Assembly: GCF_014207185.1 (NCBI RefSeq)
Contig: NZ_JACHCP010000007.1
Span: 124,001 to 188,000, forward strand
From: Rhodanobacter sp. A1T4
GTDB lineage: Bacteria > Pseudomonadota > Gammaproteobacteria > Xanthomonadales > Rhodanobacteraceae
Direction: 5' to 3'
DNA: 64,000 nt
Position numbers and translations under genes: made by a program. Below the pieces are notes generated by a model that saw only the letters and a program-made list of their open reading frames with translations, made no database searches and had not been told where the DNA came from. Shown piece by piece: positions 18,494 through 27,652 of the stretch. Positions within the stretch are counted from its first letter, which is position 1, and each line of letters begins with the position of its first letter.

Positions 18494-18524
18494 AAAAAGG
18501 GGCCGCACTCGCGGCCCCTTTTAA
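18494..18524. terminator. Intrinsic terminator between icd and aceK
   Basis: GGGGCCGC and GCGGCCCC form a perfect 8-bp GC-rich stem around ACTC, extended by A-runs on the left and T-runs on the right (AAAA/TTTT), so it can act in both directions. It lies 22 bp beyond the icd stop and on the minus strand ends in a run of U, as expected for the icd transcript. Confidence 0.88.
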
Positions 18525-18545
18525 ATCAAACTCCGAACGGAGTCG

Positions 18546-19805
18546 TCATAGTGCTGCGATCAGCGCGTCGCCGAACTCGGAGCACTTCACTTCCTTGGCG
18601 CCGTCCATCATGCGGGCAAAGTCGTAGGTCACTGTCTTGGCGGCGATCACCTTGTCCATCGCCTCGATGATCTTGTCGGCGGCCTCGTTCCAGCCGAGGT
18701 GACGCAGCAGCAGCTCACCGGACAGGATCACCGAACCTGGGTTGACCTTGTCCTGGCCGGCATACTTCGGTGCCGTGCCGTGAGTGGCCTCGAACACCGC
18801 ATGGCCGGTGATGTAGTTGATATTGCCGCCCGGCGCGATACCGATACCGCCGACTTCAGCGGCCAGTGCGTCGGAGATGTAGTCACCGTTCAAGTTGAGC
18901 GTGGCGACCACGTCGTACTCCGCAGCGCGAGTCATGATCTGCTGCAGGAACGCATCGGCGATCACGTCCTTGACCACAATGTCCTTGCCGGTATTCGGGT
19001 TCTTGAAGCTCATCCACGGGCCGCCGTCCAGCTCGACCGCGCCGAACTCGTTCTTGGCCAGAGCGTAGCCCCAGTCGCGGAACGCGCCTTCGGTGTACTT
19101 CATGATGTTGCCCTTGTGCACCAAGGTCACCGACCTACGGTCGTTGTCGATGGCGTACTTGAACGCGGCGCGCACCAGGCGCTCGGTACCTTCCTTCGAA
19201 ACCGGCTTGATGCCGATGCCGGACGTTTCCGGGAAACGGATCTTCTTGAAGCGGTCCGGGAAGTTGTCCTGCAGCAGCTTGATGAATTTCTTCGCGTCGT
19301 CGGTGCCTTCCTGGAATTCGATGCCGGCGTAGATGTCTTCGCAGTTCTCGCGGAAGATCACCATATCGACGTCTTCCGGCTTTTTCACCGGCGATGGCAC
19401 GCCCTTGAACCAGCGCACCGGGCGCAGGCAGGTGTAAAGGTCCAGTTGCTGGCGCAGTGCCACGTTGAGCGAGCGGATGCCGCCACCGACCGGCGTGGTC
19501 AGCGGACCCTTGATCGAGACGAGGTAGTCGCGGCAGGCCTCGACGGTTTCCTCCGGCAGCCAGCTGCCGGTTTCGTTGAATGCCTTCTCGCCCGCCAGGA
19601 TTTCCATCCAGTGGATCTTGCGCTGGCCGCCGTAGGCCTTGGCCACGGCGGCGTCAAGCACGCGCACGGAAGCCTTCCAGATGTCTGGACCGATACCATC
19701 GCCTTCGATGAAGGGCACGATCGGCTGGTTCGGCACGTGCAGCTCGCCGTCGGTAATGGTGATCTTGCTGCCACCGGTCGGCGGCGTGGGCTTGCTGTCA
19801 GACAT
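18546..19805 (-). CDS. icd: NADP-dependent isocitrate dehydrogenase
   Basis: 419 residues, like E. coli Icd (416). It catalyses oxidative decarboxylation of isocitrate to 2-oxoglutarate in the TCA cycle. Visible: [14 protein letters not shown], the substrate/phosphorylation loop [13 protein letters not shown] whose Ser is the AceK target, [14 protein letters not shown], the metal-binding Asp motif [16 protein letters not shown] and the NADP-specific [17 protein letters not shown] with the Lys-Tyr pair. The ATG at 19805 has GGAGA 7 nt upstream; an in-frame extension towards 20120 crosses a terminator hairpin and is rejected. Presence of the phosphorylation serine and neighbouring aceK argues for the phospho-switch in this organism. 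Confidence 0.97.
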   Translation of the reverse strand: MSDSKPTPPTGGSKITITDGELHVPNQPIVPFIEGDGIGPDIWKASVRVLDAAVAKAYGGQRKIHWMEILAGEKAFNETGSWLPEETVEACRDYLVSIKGPLTTPVGGGIRSLNVALRQQLDLYTCLRPVRWFKGVPSPVKKPEDVDMVIFRENCEDIYAGIEFQEGTDDAKKFIKLLQDNFPDRFKKIRFPETSGIGIKPVSKEGTERLVRAAFKYAIDNDRRSVTLVHKGNIMKYTEGAFRDWGYALAKNEFGAVELDGGPWMSFKNPNTGKDIVVKDVIADAFLQQIMTRAAEYDVVATLNLNGDYISDALAAEVGGIGIAPGGNINYITGHAVFEATHGTAPKYAGQDKVNPGSVILSGELLLRHLGWNEAADKIIEAMDKVIAAKTVTYDFARMMDGAKEVKCSEFGDALIAAL

Positions 19806-20046
19806 AGAAATCTCCGGCTGGTAAATCAGGACCTGCAAAAATGTCAGGACGGACATGGCGCCGTCCCGGGCAAACACAAGACGCCCATTTTCGCCCGAAT
19901 AGACCTCGCTGACCATGCCGGATTCACGCAGCGACGTTTTGAGGCACTGCGCAATGGTATGCGTACGCGGACGCCGGACGCTCAACTTCAGCTGGGCTCG
20001 CAACCGGTGATTCGTCCAACTAACGCCACCGTCACTTGGCCCAAAT

Positions 20047-20076
20047 AAAAAGAGCGCGGATAACCGCGCTCTTTTT
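20047..20076. terminator. Intrinsic terminator downstream of the Ala-rich lipoprotein gene
   Basis: AAAAAGAGCGCGG and CCGCGCTCTTTTT pair around a 4-nt loop (ATAA), giving an 8-bp GC-rich core with A/T extensions. It sits 70 bp after the stop of the gene at 20148-20417 on the minus strand and upstream of icd, so it most likely ends the lipoprotein transcript and insulates icd. Confidence 0.88.
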
Positions 20077-20147
20077 ATTTTCGAGTACTGATTGGCTAAC
20101 CTATATCGCCTACTTAACAATCAGCCTCTGAATACCGCTTGGGCAAA

Positions 20148-20417
20148 TTAATGCCCAGCGGTCGAAGCGCTCGCCGGCGCTGCAGCGGTGCTGGCCGGAG
20201 CAGCGGCGGTGCTGGCCGGTGCCATGGCTGCAGTGGAAGCCGGTGCCGCAGCCGCGGTGGAAGCCGGAGTCGGCGTTGCTGCCGGTGCAGCGGTAGCAGC
20301 TGCCGGCGGGGTCGAGTCAGCCGGTGCCGAAGCGGAATCATCGCTCTTGCCGCAGGCGCTCAGGGACAGGACGGCGGCCAGCGAGGCAGCGCAGATCAGG
20401 GTGCGGGTCATCTTCAT
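20148..20417 (-). CDS. Small Ala/Pro/Ser/Thr-rich lipoprotein
   Basis: 89 residues. MKMTRTLICAASLAAVLSLSAC is a lipoprotein signal with lipobox LSAC, and GKSDDS follows the lipidated cysteine. The mature part is almost entirely low complexity, with repeats of the APASTAA type encoded by imperfect repeats of about 18-24 bp with a GGTGCTGGCCGG core (plus-strand orientation). Good ribosome binding site (GGAGATGTTTGT before ATG). A flexible tether or wall-spanning lipoprotein of the envelope is plausible from composition; no family function can be given. The gene is monocistronic, with a clear terminator 70 bp downstream. Confidence 0.8.
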   Translation of the reverse strand: MKMTRTLICAASLAAVLSLSACGKSDDSASAPADSTPPAAATAAPAATPTPASTAAAAPASTAAMAPASTAAAPASTAAAPASASTAGH

Positions 20418-20850
20418 ACAAACATCTCCAGATTTAGGGTTGGAAGGAAATTTTTACATCTGACCGGGTTTGATCCGATCGGGGTCCATAAGCTGATCAC
20501 GACGGGCATCAAAAACGGCTTCCATGCATCGGCGCTGCCGTAAAACTGCCAGGCAACCACCTACAGGCTATCACTTGCCACCGCTGTTGTAGAAGATGGC
20601 CCGCTCCGGGGTCAATCGTCTACGTAAACCTTCAGAACAAAAACGGAATGGAATATCCAGGGATCGAGTTGCAACTGCAACCAATGGATATCGTCAAACC
20701 GGTTTCATAGCTCCTCGCTCCCTATAACCCGCGTCCGAGCGTCATCACTCATAACCCGTTGTTGGTTAACCATTTGTGAGCATCGATGAACGGAACTAAT
20801 GGCGCCATCCGCCGACGTCAGCTGATACGTGGACGACATTCTCCCTCGAC
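20418..20850. other. Intergenic region between mdtC end and lipoprotein start
   Basis: 433 bp without a convincing gene. It must contain the promoter of the minus-strand lipoprotein gene and the 3' untranslated end of the mdt transcript. Short dyads such as AAACCGGTTT near 20697 and GTTGCAACTGCAAC near 20669 are visible, but there is no clear terminator with a T-run. Confidence 0.5.
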
Positions 20851-23800
20851 TCAGCCCCTGACGCTCACGAGGCGCCTTGACCGGGCGCGCTCACGCCGTC
20901 GCACCCGCCAGCTTTTCCAGTGCGCAGAGAGACAAGAGAAGATCACATATAGCGCTGGCGTGCTGAGCAGGGTCAGGCTCTGTGAAATCAACAGGCCGCC
21001 GATCATCGCGATACCCAGCGGACGACGCAGCTCGGAACCTTCGCCCAGGCCAATGGCGATCGGCAGCGCAGCGAGAATCGCCACCATCGTCGTCATCATG
21101 ATCGGACGGAAGCGCACCAGGCAGGCCTCGCGCACGGCTTCCAGCGGCGGCTTGTGGTGCTCGCGCTCGGCCACCAGCGCGAAGTCGATCATCATGATCG
21201 CGTTTTTCTTGACGATACCGATCAACAGCACCAGGGCAATTTGCGCGATCACCGACAACTCGGTCTCGGTGATCCACAGCGCCAGCAGCGCACCAGCACC
21301 AGCTGCGGGCAGCGTCGAGAGGATCGTCACCGGGTGAATCAGGCTCTCGTAAAGCATGCCCAGCACGATATAGACCGTGATGATCGCCGCCGCGACCAGC
21401 CACAACATGCCGCTCTGCGACTGCTGGAAACGACGGAAATCGCTGCCGATGTTGAGCTTCATGTCACCGGGCATGCGCATATCGCTGGCGGTCGCCTGGA
21501 TGATCTCCAGCGCCTCGCCTTGGCTGATGCCCGGTGCCAGGTTGAAGCTCAGATCCATCGTGGTCTGCTGGTTTTCGTGGGTCACCTGGGTCGGCGCCAA
21601 GCCCGCCTGCTGGTGCGCGAATGCGGTCAGCGGAATCATCTGGCCACTGGTCGACTTCACATAAGTCTTGTCCAGCGAAGCCGGTGATGCGGTCTGGTTC
21701 GGCAGCGCGTTGATCACCACCTTGTACTGGTTGAGATCGGAGTAGATCGTCGACACCTGGCGCTGGCCGAAGGCATCGTACAACGCACCATCGATCGTGC
21801 CGATCGACAGCCCCAGCCGCGAGGCCTTGTCGCGGTCGACGATGATGTCCTGCTCCAGCCCGGCGTCATCGATGTCGCTGCCAACGTCCCTGAGCTTGGG
21901 ATTTTTCCGCAGCTCGGTCACCAGCTTTGGTAGCCAGGTCTGCAGCTCGGTCAAGTCGTCGCCCTGCAGCGACACCTGGTACTGCGCACCCTGATTGCTG
22001 CCCCCGCCACCAAAGCTGGGCAGATCCTGGATCGGGCGCAACCGCACATTGAGGTCGGGATAGCGCGCGGCCTTGGCGCTCAGCCGCGCGAGTGCTGCGA
22101 AGGTATCGTCCTTGCGACCCTCGGCGCGGGTCTTCAACTGGATGTCGAACAGGCCACTGGCACCCTGCCGGCTGCTGCCCAGCCGCGAGCCGACGGTGGC
22201 CACATCGCGATCCCTCAGCAACATGTCGATCAGGCGCTGCTGGCGACTGACCGAATCCTGAAACGACACGGTCGCACCGGAGGTGGCACGGCCGCGAATC
22301 AGCCCGGTGTCCTGCGGGGGAAACAGGCTGGCCTTGACCTGGGTGAACAGGAACAGAGTCACGCCCACCAGAATCAGCGGCGTCAGCGCCAGCATCAGCG
22401 CATGGCGCAGCGAGAAATCCAATGCGCGGGTGTAGACCGCAAGCATCTTGTCCTGCATCGATTCCAGCGCAAGATTCAGCCGCGAGGGCTTCTCCGGTTC
22501 GCTGTGACCTTTCAGGAACAGACCGCACAGCGACGGTGTCAGGGTCAGCGAGACCAGCGCCGAGATCACGATCGCCGCCACCAGCGTCATCGTGAACTCC
22601 TTGAAGAACATGCCCGTGATGCCACCCATGAACAGCAACGGGATGAACACCGCCACCAGCGAAGCGGTGATCGACACGATAGTGAAGCCGATCTCGCGTG
22701 CGCCGGCCAGCGCGGCTTCCATGCGCGTCATGCCCTGATCGATATGCCGCACGACGTTCTCGATCACCACAATCGCATCATCGACCACGAACCCGATCGC
22801 GATCACCAGCGCCAGCAAGGTGAGGTTGTTGAGCGTGTAGCCGAAGATGTACATCATCATGGCCGCGCCGGCCAGCGACAGCGGCACCGTCAGCGCGGCG
22901 ATCATCGTGGGCGCAAGACGGCGCAGGAACATCGCCATCACCAACACCACCATGGCCAGGCTGATCAGCAGCGTGGCCTGCACCTCGTGCAGCGAAGCAC
23001 GGATAGTCGGCGTGCCGTCGAAATAAGGCGTCAGCGTGGTGCCTGGTTGCAGGAAACCGCGCAACTCGGGAATCGCCGCCTTGACCCGATCCACCGTACC
23101 GATGATGTTGGCGTCGGACTGCTTGTAGACGTACATCAGCACCGCAGGCTTGCCCTGAAACCAGGCCGCCTGATACGCGTCCTGCTGGCCGTCGTAGACC
23201 TTGGCCACGTCGGACAGACGCACCACCACACCGTTCTGGTTGGAGATGATCAGGCTGGAAAAATCGTCAGCGACGTGCAGGGCGTCGTTGGCCGTTACCG
23301 CCATGGTGGTCTGACCGTCCGACAGGAAACCCTGCGGCGAGGTGACGTTGGCGGCAGTCAGCGAATTGCGCAGATCGTCGGGCGACAATCCCATGGCGTT
23401 CAGCGCGCGCAGGTTGACATCAACGCGCACCGCCGGTGTCGATGCACCAGCGATATCCACCGAAGCCACGCCTTCCAGCTGCCGCAACCGCTGCGCCAGC
23501 AGCGAATCAGCCACGTCATACAGGTCACGCGAGGACTGCGTATCCGAGGTCAGCGCGAAGGCAATGATCGGGTCGTCGTTGGGATTGGCCTTCTCGTAAC
23601 TGGGTGGACTGTTGAGGCCGGAGGGAAGATCGGACTGCGCCGCGTTGATCGCTGCCTGCACGTCGCGCGCCGCGGCGTCGAGATTGCGGCCGCCGTCGAA
23701 GATCATGAACACCTGAGTGCTGCCCAGCGAACTGGAGGAGCGCAGCGTATCGACGCCAGTCACCTGGCCCAGATGGCGCTCCAGCGGTGCGGCGACGGTG

Positions 23801-23982
23801 GACGCCATGGTGCCTGCACTGGCACCGGCCTGGCTGGCCTGCACAAAGATTACCGGCACCTGGATATCCGGCAGTGCGGCCACGCCGAGCAACGCGTAGC
23901 AGATCACACCGACCACAAACACGCCGATGGCCAGGAGTGAGGTGCCGATCGGACGACGGATGAACGGTCCGGAGATATTCAT
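20851..23982 (-). CDS. mdtC: RND multidrug efflux permease MdtC
   Basis: 1043 residues. This is an HAE1-family RND proton antiporter; MdtC works as a heteromultimer with MdtB. It begins MNISGPFIRRPIGTSLLAIG. The TM4 proton-relay Asp pair is in LALVIAIGFVVDDAIVVIENVVRH, and TM10-11 contain GIVKKNAIMMIDFALVAER and RFRPIMMTTMVAILAALPIA. Two large periplasmic loops follow TM1 and TM7. It is the last gene of the mdtA-mdtB-mdtC order on this strand. A 270-bp gap separates it from mdtB, larger than usual for the operon, and contains a hairpin. No gene for an outer-membrane channel accompanies the operon, so a TolC-like protein encoded elsewhere is needed. Confidence 0.93.
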   Translation of the reverse strand: MNISGPFIRRPIGTSLLAIGVFVVGVICYALLGVAALPDIQVPVIFVQASQAGASAGTMASTVAAPLERHLGQVTGVDTLRSSSSLGSTQVFMIFDGGRNLDAAARDVQAAINAAQSDLPSGLNSPPSYEKANPNDDPIIAFALTSDTQSSRDLYDVADSLLAQRLRQLEGVASVDIAGASTPAVRVDVNLRALNAMGLSPDDLRNSLTAANVTSPQGFLSDGQTTMAVTANDALHVADDFSSLIISNQNGVVVRLSDVAKVYDGQQDAYQAAWFQGKPAVLMYVYKQSDANIIGTVDRVKAAIPELRGFLQPGTTLTPYFDGTPTIRASLHEVQATLLISLAMVVLVMAMFLRRLAPTMIAALTVPLSLAGAAMMMYIFGYTLNNLTLLALVIAIGFVVDDAIVVIENVVRHIDQGMTRMEAALAGAREIGFTIVSITASLVAVFIPLLFMGGITGMFFKEFTMTLVAAIVISALVSLTLTPSLCGLFLKGHSEPEKPSRLNLALESMQDKMLAVYTRALDFSLRHALMLALTPLILVGVTLFLFTQVKASLFPPQDTGLIRGRATSGATVSFQDSVSRQQRLIDMLLRDRDVATVGSRLGSSRQGASGLFDIQLKTRAEGRKDDTFAALARLSAKAARYPDLNVRLRPIQDLPSFGGGGSNQGAQYQVSLQGDDLTELQTWLPKLVTELRKNPKLRDVGSDIDDAGLEQDIIVDRDKASRLGLSIGTIDGALYDAFGQRQVSTIYSDLNQYKVVINALPNQTASPASLDKTYVKSTSGQMIPLTAFAHQQAGLAPTQVTHENQQTTMDLSFNLAPGISQGEALEIIQATASDMRMPGDMKLNIGSDFRRFQQSQSGMLWLVAAAIITVYIVLGMLYESLIHPVTILSTLPAAGAGALLALWITETELSVIAQIALVLLIGIVKKNAIMMIDFALVAEREHHKPPLEAVREACLVRFRPIMMTTMVAILAALPIAIGLGEGSELRRPLGIAMIGGLLISQSLTLLSTPALYVIFSCLSAHWKSWRVRRRERARSRRLVSVRG

Positions 23983-24167
23983 GCCGTGAAATGATGCGCG
24001 ACGGCGACGTGCGAAAGGTGAAGGCTCATGCAGCCATCAACGTCCGCAGGCTGAAAAGGTTGAGTCTGGAAAACAGTTCGCACAAAAATTTTTTAACTCG
24101 GAAGTGGGACAAAAATGTGCGGCGCAACGTGCTCATCAACCAGCATGCCAGCGCACCGCCATCAAGT

Positions 24168-24201
24168 CGAAAGGGGCGAACGGCTCGCGCCGCGCCCCTT
24201 T
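24168..24201. terminator. Hairpin between mdtB and mdtC
   Basis: GAAAGGGGCG at 24168-24177 and CGCCCCTTTC at 24192-24201 form a perfect 10-bp stem with a 14-nt GC-rich loop. It lies within the 270-bp mdtB-mdtC gap. There is no long T-run, so it may be a partial terminator or an RNA-processing/stability hairpin setting the mdtB:mdtC ratio rather than a full stop. Confidence 0.45.
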
Positions 24202-24252
24202 CGCTTAGCACCGCCCGCGCATCGCGGAACGGCCGCCATCGGACCGCTGAAT

Positions 24253-27200
24253 TCAAGTCGTTCTCCGCACCCGGCTCGGTGCCTGCGCATTGGCCAGCGC
24301 ACGCCGCTCGCGGCGCGCTTCCATCCAGTCGGAGAACCGTTCCATATGCAGGTAAATCACTGGCGTGGTGTATAGCGTGACCAGTTGCGACAACAGCAGA
24401 CCGCCGACAATCGACACGCCCAGCGGACGACGCAGCTCCGAGCCGATGCCGTTGCCCAAAGCCAGCGGCAACGCGCCGAGCATGGCCGCGGCGGTAGTCA
24501 TCATGATCGGACGAAAGCGCAACAGGCAGGCACGGCGAATCGCATCGCGCGCGCTGAGGCCAGTGCGCTTCGCCTCGATCGCGAAGTCGATCATCATGAT
24601 TGCGTTTTTCTTGACGATACCGATCAGCAGCACGATGCCGACGATGCCATCCACCGACAGGCTCATGCCGCACAGGATCAGCGCCAGCAACGCACCCACA
24701 CCCGCCGGCGGCAACGTGGAGATGATCGTCAGCGGATGGATGTAGCTCTCGTACAGCACGCCAAGCACGATGTAGATCACGATGATCGCGGCCAGCAGCA
24801 ATAGCACTTCGTCACTGAGGCTGTTGGAGAACTCGGCAGCTTTGCCGATGAACTGTCCCCGTACCTGCGCCGGAAATTTCAGTTGCTGCTCGACCTCGTG
24901 AATCGCATCGACGCCCTGCGACAGCGAGTAACCTGGCGCCAGATTGAACGACAAGGTCACCGCCGGCAGCTGCTGCGAATGACTGACCACCAGCGGTGCC
25001 GTGGTGACAACCGATGAAGCCAGCGAGGCGATCGGGATAATGCTGCCGGTGCCAATGATCACGCCGGTATTGGCGACGCCGACACCGGTGATGGTCGACG
25101 AATTACTCGAAGCAGCCTGACCGAAGGACGTTGCGTTGCTGCCCGTCAGCGCGCCGTTGCCGTTGCTCTTCACCGCCAACTGGTTGAGCAGCGCCGTGCT
25201 GTTGCGGAACTGCGGCGCCACTTCGAGCACCACGCGATACTGGTTGAGTTGGGTGAAGATGGTCGAGATCTGCCGCTGGCCGAACGAGTCGTACAACGTG
25301 TCGTCGATGGTCTGCACCGGCACACCGAGACGGCTGGCCTTGTCGCGATCGATGGTCAGCTTAAGCGCCGTGCCCTGGTCGGCGAGATTGTTGTCGACGT
25401 CTGCGAGTTCAGGCCGCTGGCGCAGCGCCTGGGTCATCTGATTGGCATAGCCAGACAGCTCGGTCGAGCTCACCTCGGACAGCGAGTACTGGTATTCGGT
25501 GGCCGACACCTGGCTGTCTAGCGTCACGTCCTGCACCGGCTTCAGGTAAAGCGCGACGCCGGGAATATTAGCTGCGGCCTGCTGCAGGTTGGCAACCATG
25601 GTATCGAGATTGGCGCGATCACCGCGATCCTTCAGCACGATGCTGAGCTGGCCCTGGTTCAGGGTCGGATTGACCGAACCTGCGCCGATAAACGCCGCTA
25701 CACCAGCCACGCCATCGATCTTGCGCAGCGCATTGGCGACCGCCTGCGTACGTTGCTCCATCTGCGGAAACGCCACGTTCTGATCGGCCTGCACCACGCC
25801 GGTGATCATACCGGTGTCCTGCTCCGGCAGCAGACCCTTGGGAATGATGATGTACAGAATGATGGTGATGAACACGGTGATACCAGCGACCACCATGGTC
25901 AGCCGCTGGTGGTCGAGAATCCAGTCGAGCGAACGCTCGTAGCCGCCGGCGATGCGCGTCCACACATTTTTTTTGCCCGCCGCGGCGTGACGCTCATGCA
26001 CGTCATCACTCCAGCTTTCATCGGAGTGGGGCAAAGCGTCGGCCTTCAGCAGATATGCACACATCATCGGCGTCAGTGTCAGCGACACCAGCATCGAGAT
26101 GACCACAGCGATAGTCAGCACCCAGGCAAACTCGTGGAACAGCCGGCCGGTAACGCCAGGCATCAGCAGCAGCGGCAGGAACACCGCGACCAGCGATACC
26201 GTCAACGACAGCACGGTGAAGCCGATTTCCTTGGCGCCGACCTCAGCCGCTTCCTTGCCGTCCATGCCTTGTTCGATATAGCGCACGATGTTCTCGATCA
26301 TCACGATCGCATCGTCCACAACGAAGCCCGTGGCCACCGCCAGCGCCATCAGTGACAGGTTGTCCAGCGACATGCCGGTGAACGACATCACCGCAAACGT
26401 ACCCAGCAGGGACAGCGGCACGGCCACCGATGGAATGACCGTGGCCCACAACCGACGCAGGAATACGAAGATCACCGCCACCACCAGGCCGATGGTGATC
26501 AGCAACGTCATTTCCACGTCGTGCACCGAGGCACGGATGGTCACCGTGCGGTCGGCGAACACATCCAGGTGCACATCGGCCGGCAACACCGCCTTCAGCT
26601 GCGGCAGGATCTGCCGGATCGACTGCACCGTCTGCACGATATTCGCGCCGGGCTGGCGGCGGATGTCCAGCAGCACGGCCGATTTGCCGTTGGCCCAGGC
26701 GGCCAGCTGGTCGTTCTCCACGCCATCGACCACGCTGGCCACGTCGGACAGGCGCACCGGCGCGTTATTGCTGTAGCTGATGATGCTGCTCTTGTATTCT
26801 TCGGCGGTCGCCAGCTGATCGTTGGTGCCGATGCTGTAGCTCTGCGTGGCACCGTTGAGTGTGCCCTTTGGCGCGTTGACGTTGGCTGCGATGAGCGCGC
26901 TGCGCACGTCTTCCATGGTCAGGCCGAGATTGGCCAGCTGCGCCGGATTCACCTGCACGCGCACCGCCGGGCGCACGTTGCCGGCGATCGACACCAGGCC
27001 CACGCCCTGCACCTGCGCCAGCTTCTGCGCCAGGATCGAGTCGGCGTAATTGTTGACGTCACGCAGGGGCAACGAGTCAGACGTGAGCTGCAGGGTGAGG
27101 ATCGGCGCATCGGCCGGATTCACGCGGTTGTACACCGGCGGATACGGCAAAGTGCTGGGCAGCGTGCCACGCGCCTGGTTGAGCTCGGACTGCACGTCCT

Positions 27201-27516
27201 GCGCGGCAATATCGATGTCGCGATCCATGTTGAACTGCAGCACGATGGTCGACAGACCCGCCGACGAATCGGAGGTCATCATCGCCAGGCCGGAAATCTG
27301 GCCCAGGTTGCGTTCCAGCGGCGTGGTCACCAGTGACGCCATGGTCGCGGCGCTGGCACCGGGATACTGCGTGGTCACGACCAGGCTGGGCGCCTCGATT
27401 TCGGGCAGCGCCGATACCGGCAGCTCACGGTAGCCAAGGATGCCGAGCAGCAGTACCGCCACCATCAGTAGCGAGGTGGCGATCGGTCGGCGGATGAAGA
27501 GGGTCGAAAATCCCAT
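24253..27516 (-). CDS. mdtB: RND multidrug efflux permease MdtB
   Basis: 1087 residues. It starts MGFSTLFIRRPIATSLLMVAVLLLG. TM4 has VATGFVVDDAIVMIENIVRYIEQG with the two proton-translocating Asp residues. C-terminal repeats include GIVKKNAIMMIDFAIEAKR and RFRPIMMTTAAAMLGALPLALG. It is some 45 residues longer than enterobacterial MdtB; the extra length is a Ser/Asn/Thr/Gly-rich insertion at about residues 785-835 (around GSNATSFGQAASSNSSTITG) in the second periplasmic loop. It pairs with MdtC downstream and MdtA upstream. The ATG is on the family start and lacks a strong ribosome binding site. Confidence 0.93.
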   Translation of the reverse strand: MGFSTLFIRRPIATSLLMVAVLLLGILGYRELPVSALPEIEAPSLVVTTQYPGASAATMASLVTTPLERNLGQISGLAMMTSDSSAGLSTIVLQFNMDRDIDIAAQDVQSELNQARGTLPSTLPYPPVYNRVNPADAPILTLQLTSDSLPLRDVNNYADSILAQKLAQVQGVGLVSIAGNVRPAVRVQVNPAQLANLGLTMEDVRSALIAANVNAPKGTLNGATQSYSIGTNDQLATAEEYKSSIISYSNNAPVRLSDVASVVDGVENDQLAAWANGKSAVLLDIRRQPGANIVQTVQSIRQILPQLKAVLPADVHLDVFADRTVTIRASVHDVEMTLLITIGLVVAVIFVFLRRLWATVIPSVAVPLSLLGTFAVMSFTGMSLDNLSLMALAVATGFVVDDAIVMIENIVRYIEQGMDGKEAAEVGAKEIGFTVLSLTVSLVAVFLPLLLMPGVTGRLFHEFAWVLTIAVVISMLVSLTLTPMMCAYLLKADALPHSDESWSDDVHERHAAAGKKNVWTRIAGGYERSLDWILDHQRLTMVVAGITVFITIILYIIIPKGLLPEQDTGMITGVVQADQNVAFPQMEQRTQAVANALRKIDGVAGVAAFIGAGSVNPTLNQGQLSIVLKDRGDRANLDTMVANLQQAAANIPGVALYLKPVQDVTLDSQVSATEYQYSLSEVSSTELSGYANQMTQALRQRPELADVDNNLADQGTALKLTIDRDKASRLGVPVQTIDDTLYDSFGQRQISTIFTQLNQYRVVLEVAPQFRNSTALLNQLAVKSNGNGALTGSNATSFGQAASSNSSTITGVGVANTGVIIGTGSIIPIASLASSVVTTAPLVVSHSQQLPAVTLSFNLAPGYSLSQGVDAIHEVEQQLKFPAQVRGQFIGKAAEFSNSLSDEVLLLLAAIIVIYIVLGVLYESYIHPLTIISTLPPAGVGALLALILCGMSLSVDGIVGIVLLIGIVKKNAIMMIDFAIEAKRTGLSARDAIRRACLLRFRPIMMTTAAAMLGALPLALGNGIGSELRRPLGVSIVGGLLLSQLVTLYTTPVIYLHMERFSDWMEARRERRALANAQAPSRVRRTT

Positions 27517-27652
27517 GGCGTGTGGTAACCGTCAGCTGGCGTGGTCGTGGGCGACCGTCAATGAACCTTGCGCGATGGCGCTACGCAAAGGCAGGCTGTC
27601 GCGGGTGACCGGCGAATTCGCCGCGATCACCCGCCGGATGAAGCACAATTCG

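Noticed and set aside
18699..20048. Long plus-strand open frame of 449 codons
   Set aside because: It is antisense to icd, whose family assignment is certain; GC-rich codon bias opens the opposite strand.
22402..23940. Plus-strand open frame of 512 codons
   Set aside because: Antisense to mdtC; composition is extremely His/Arg/Gln-rich and unlike a protein.
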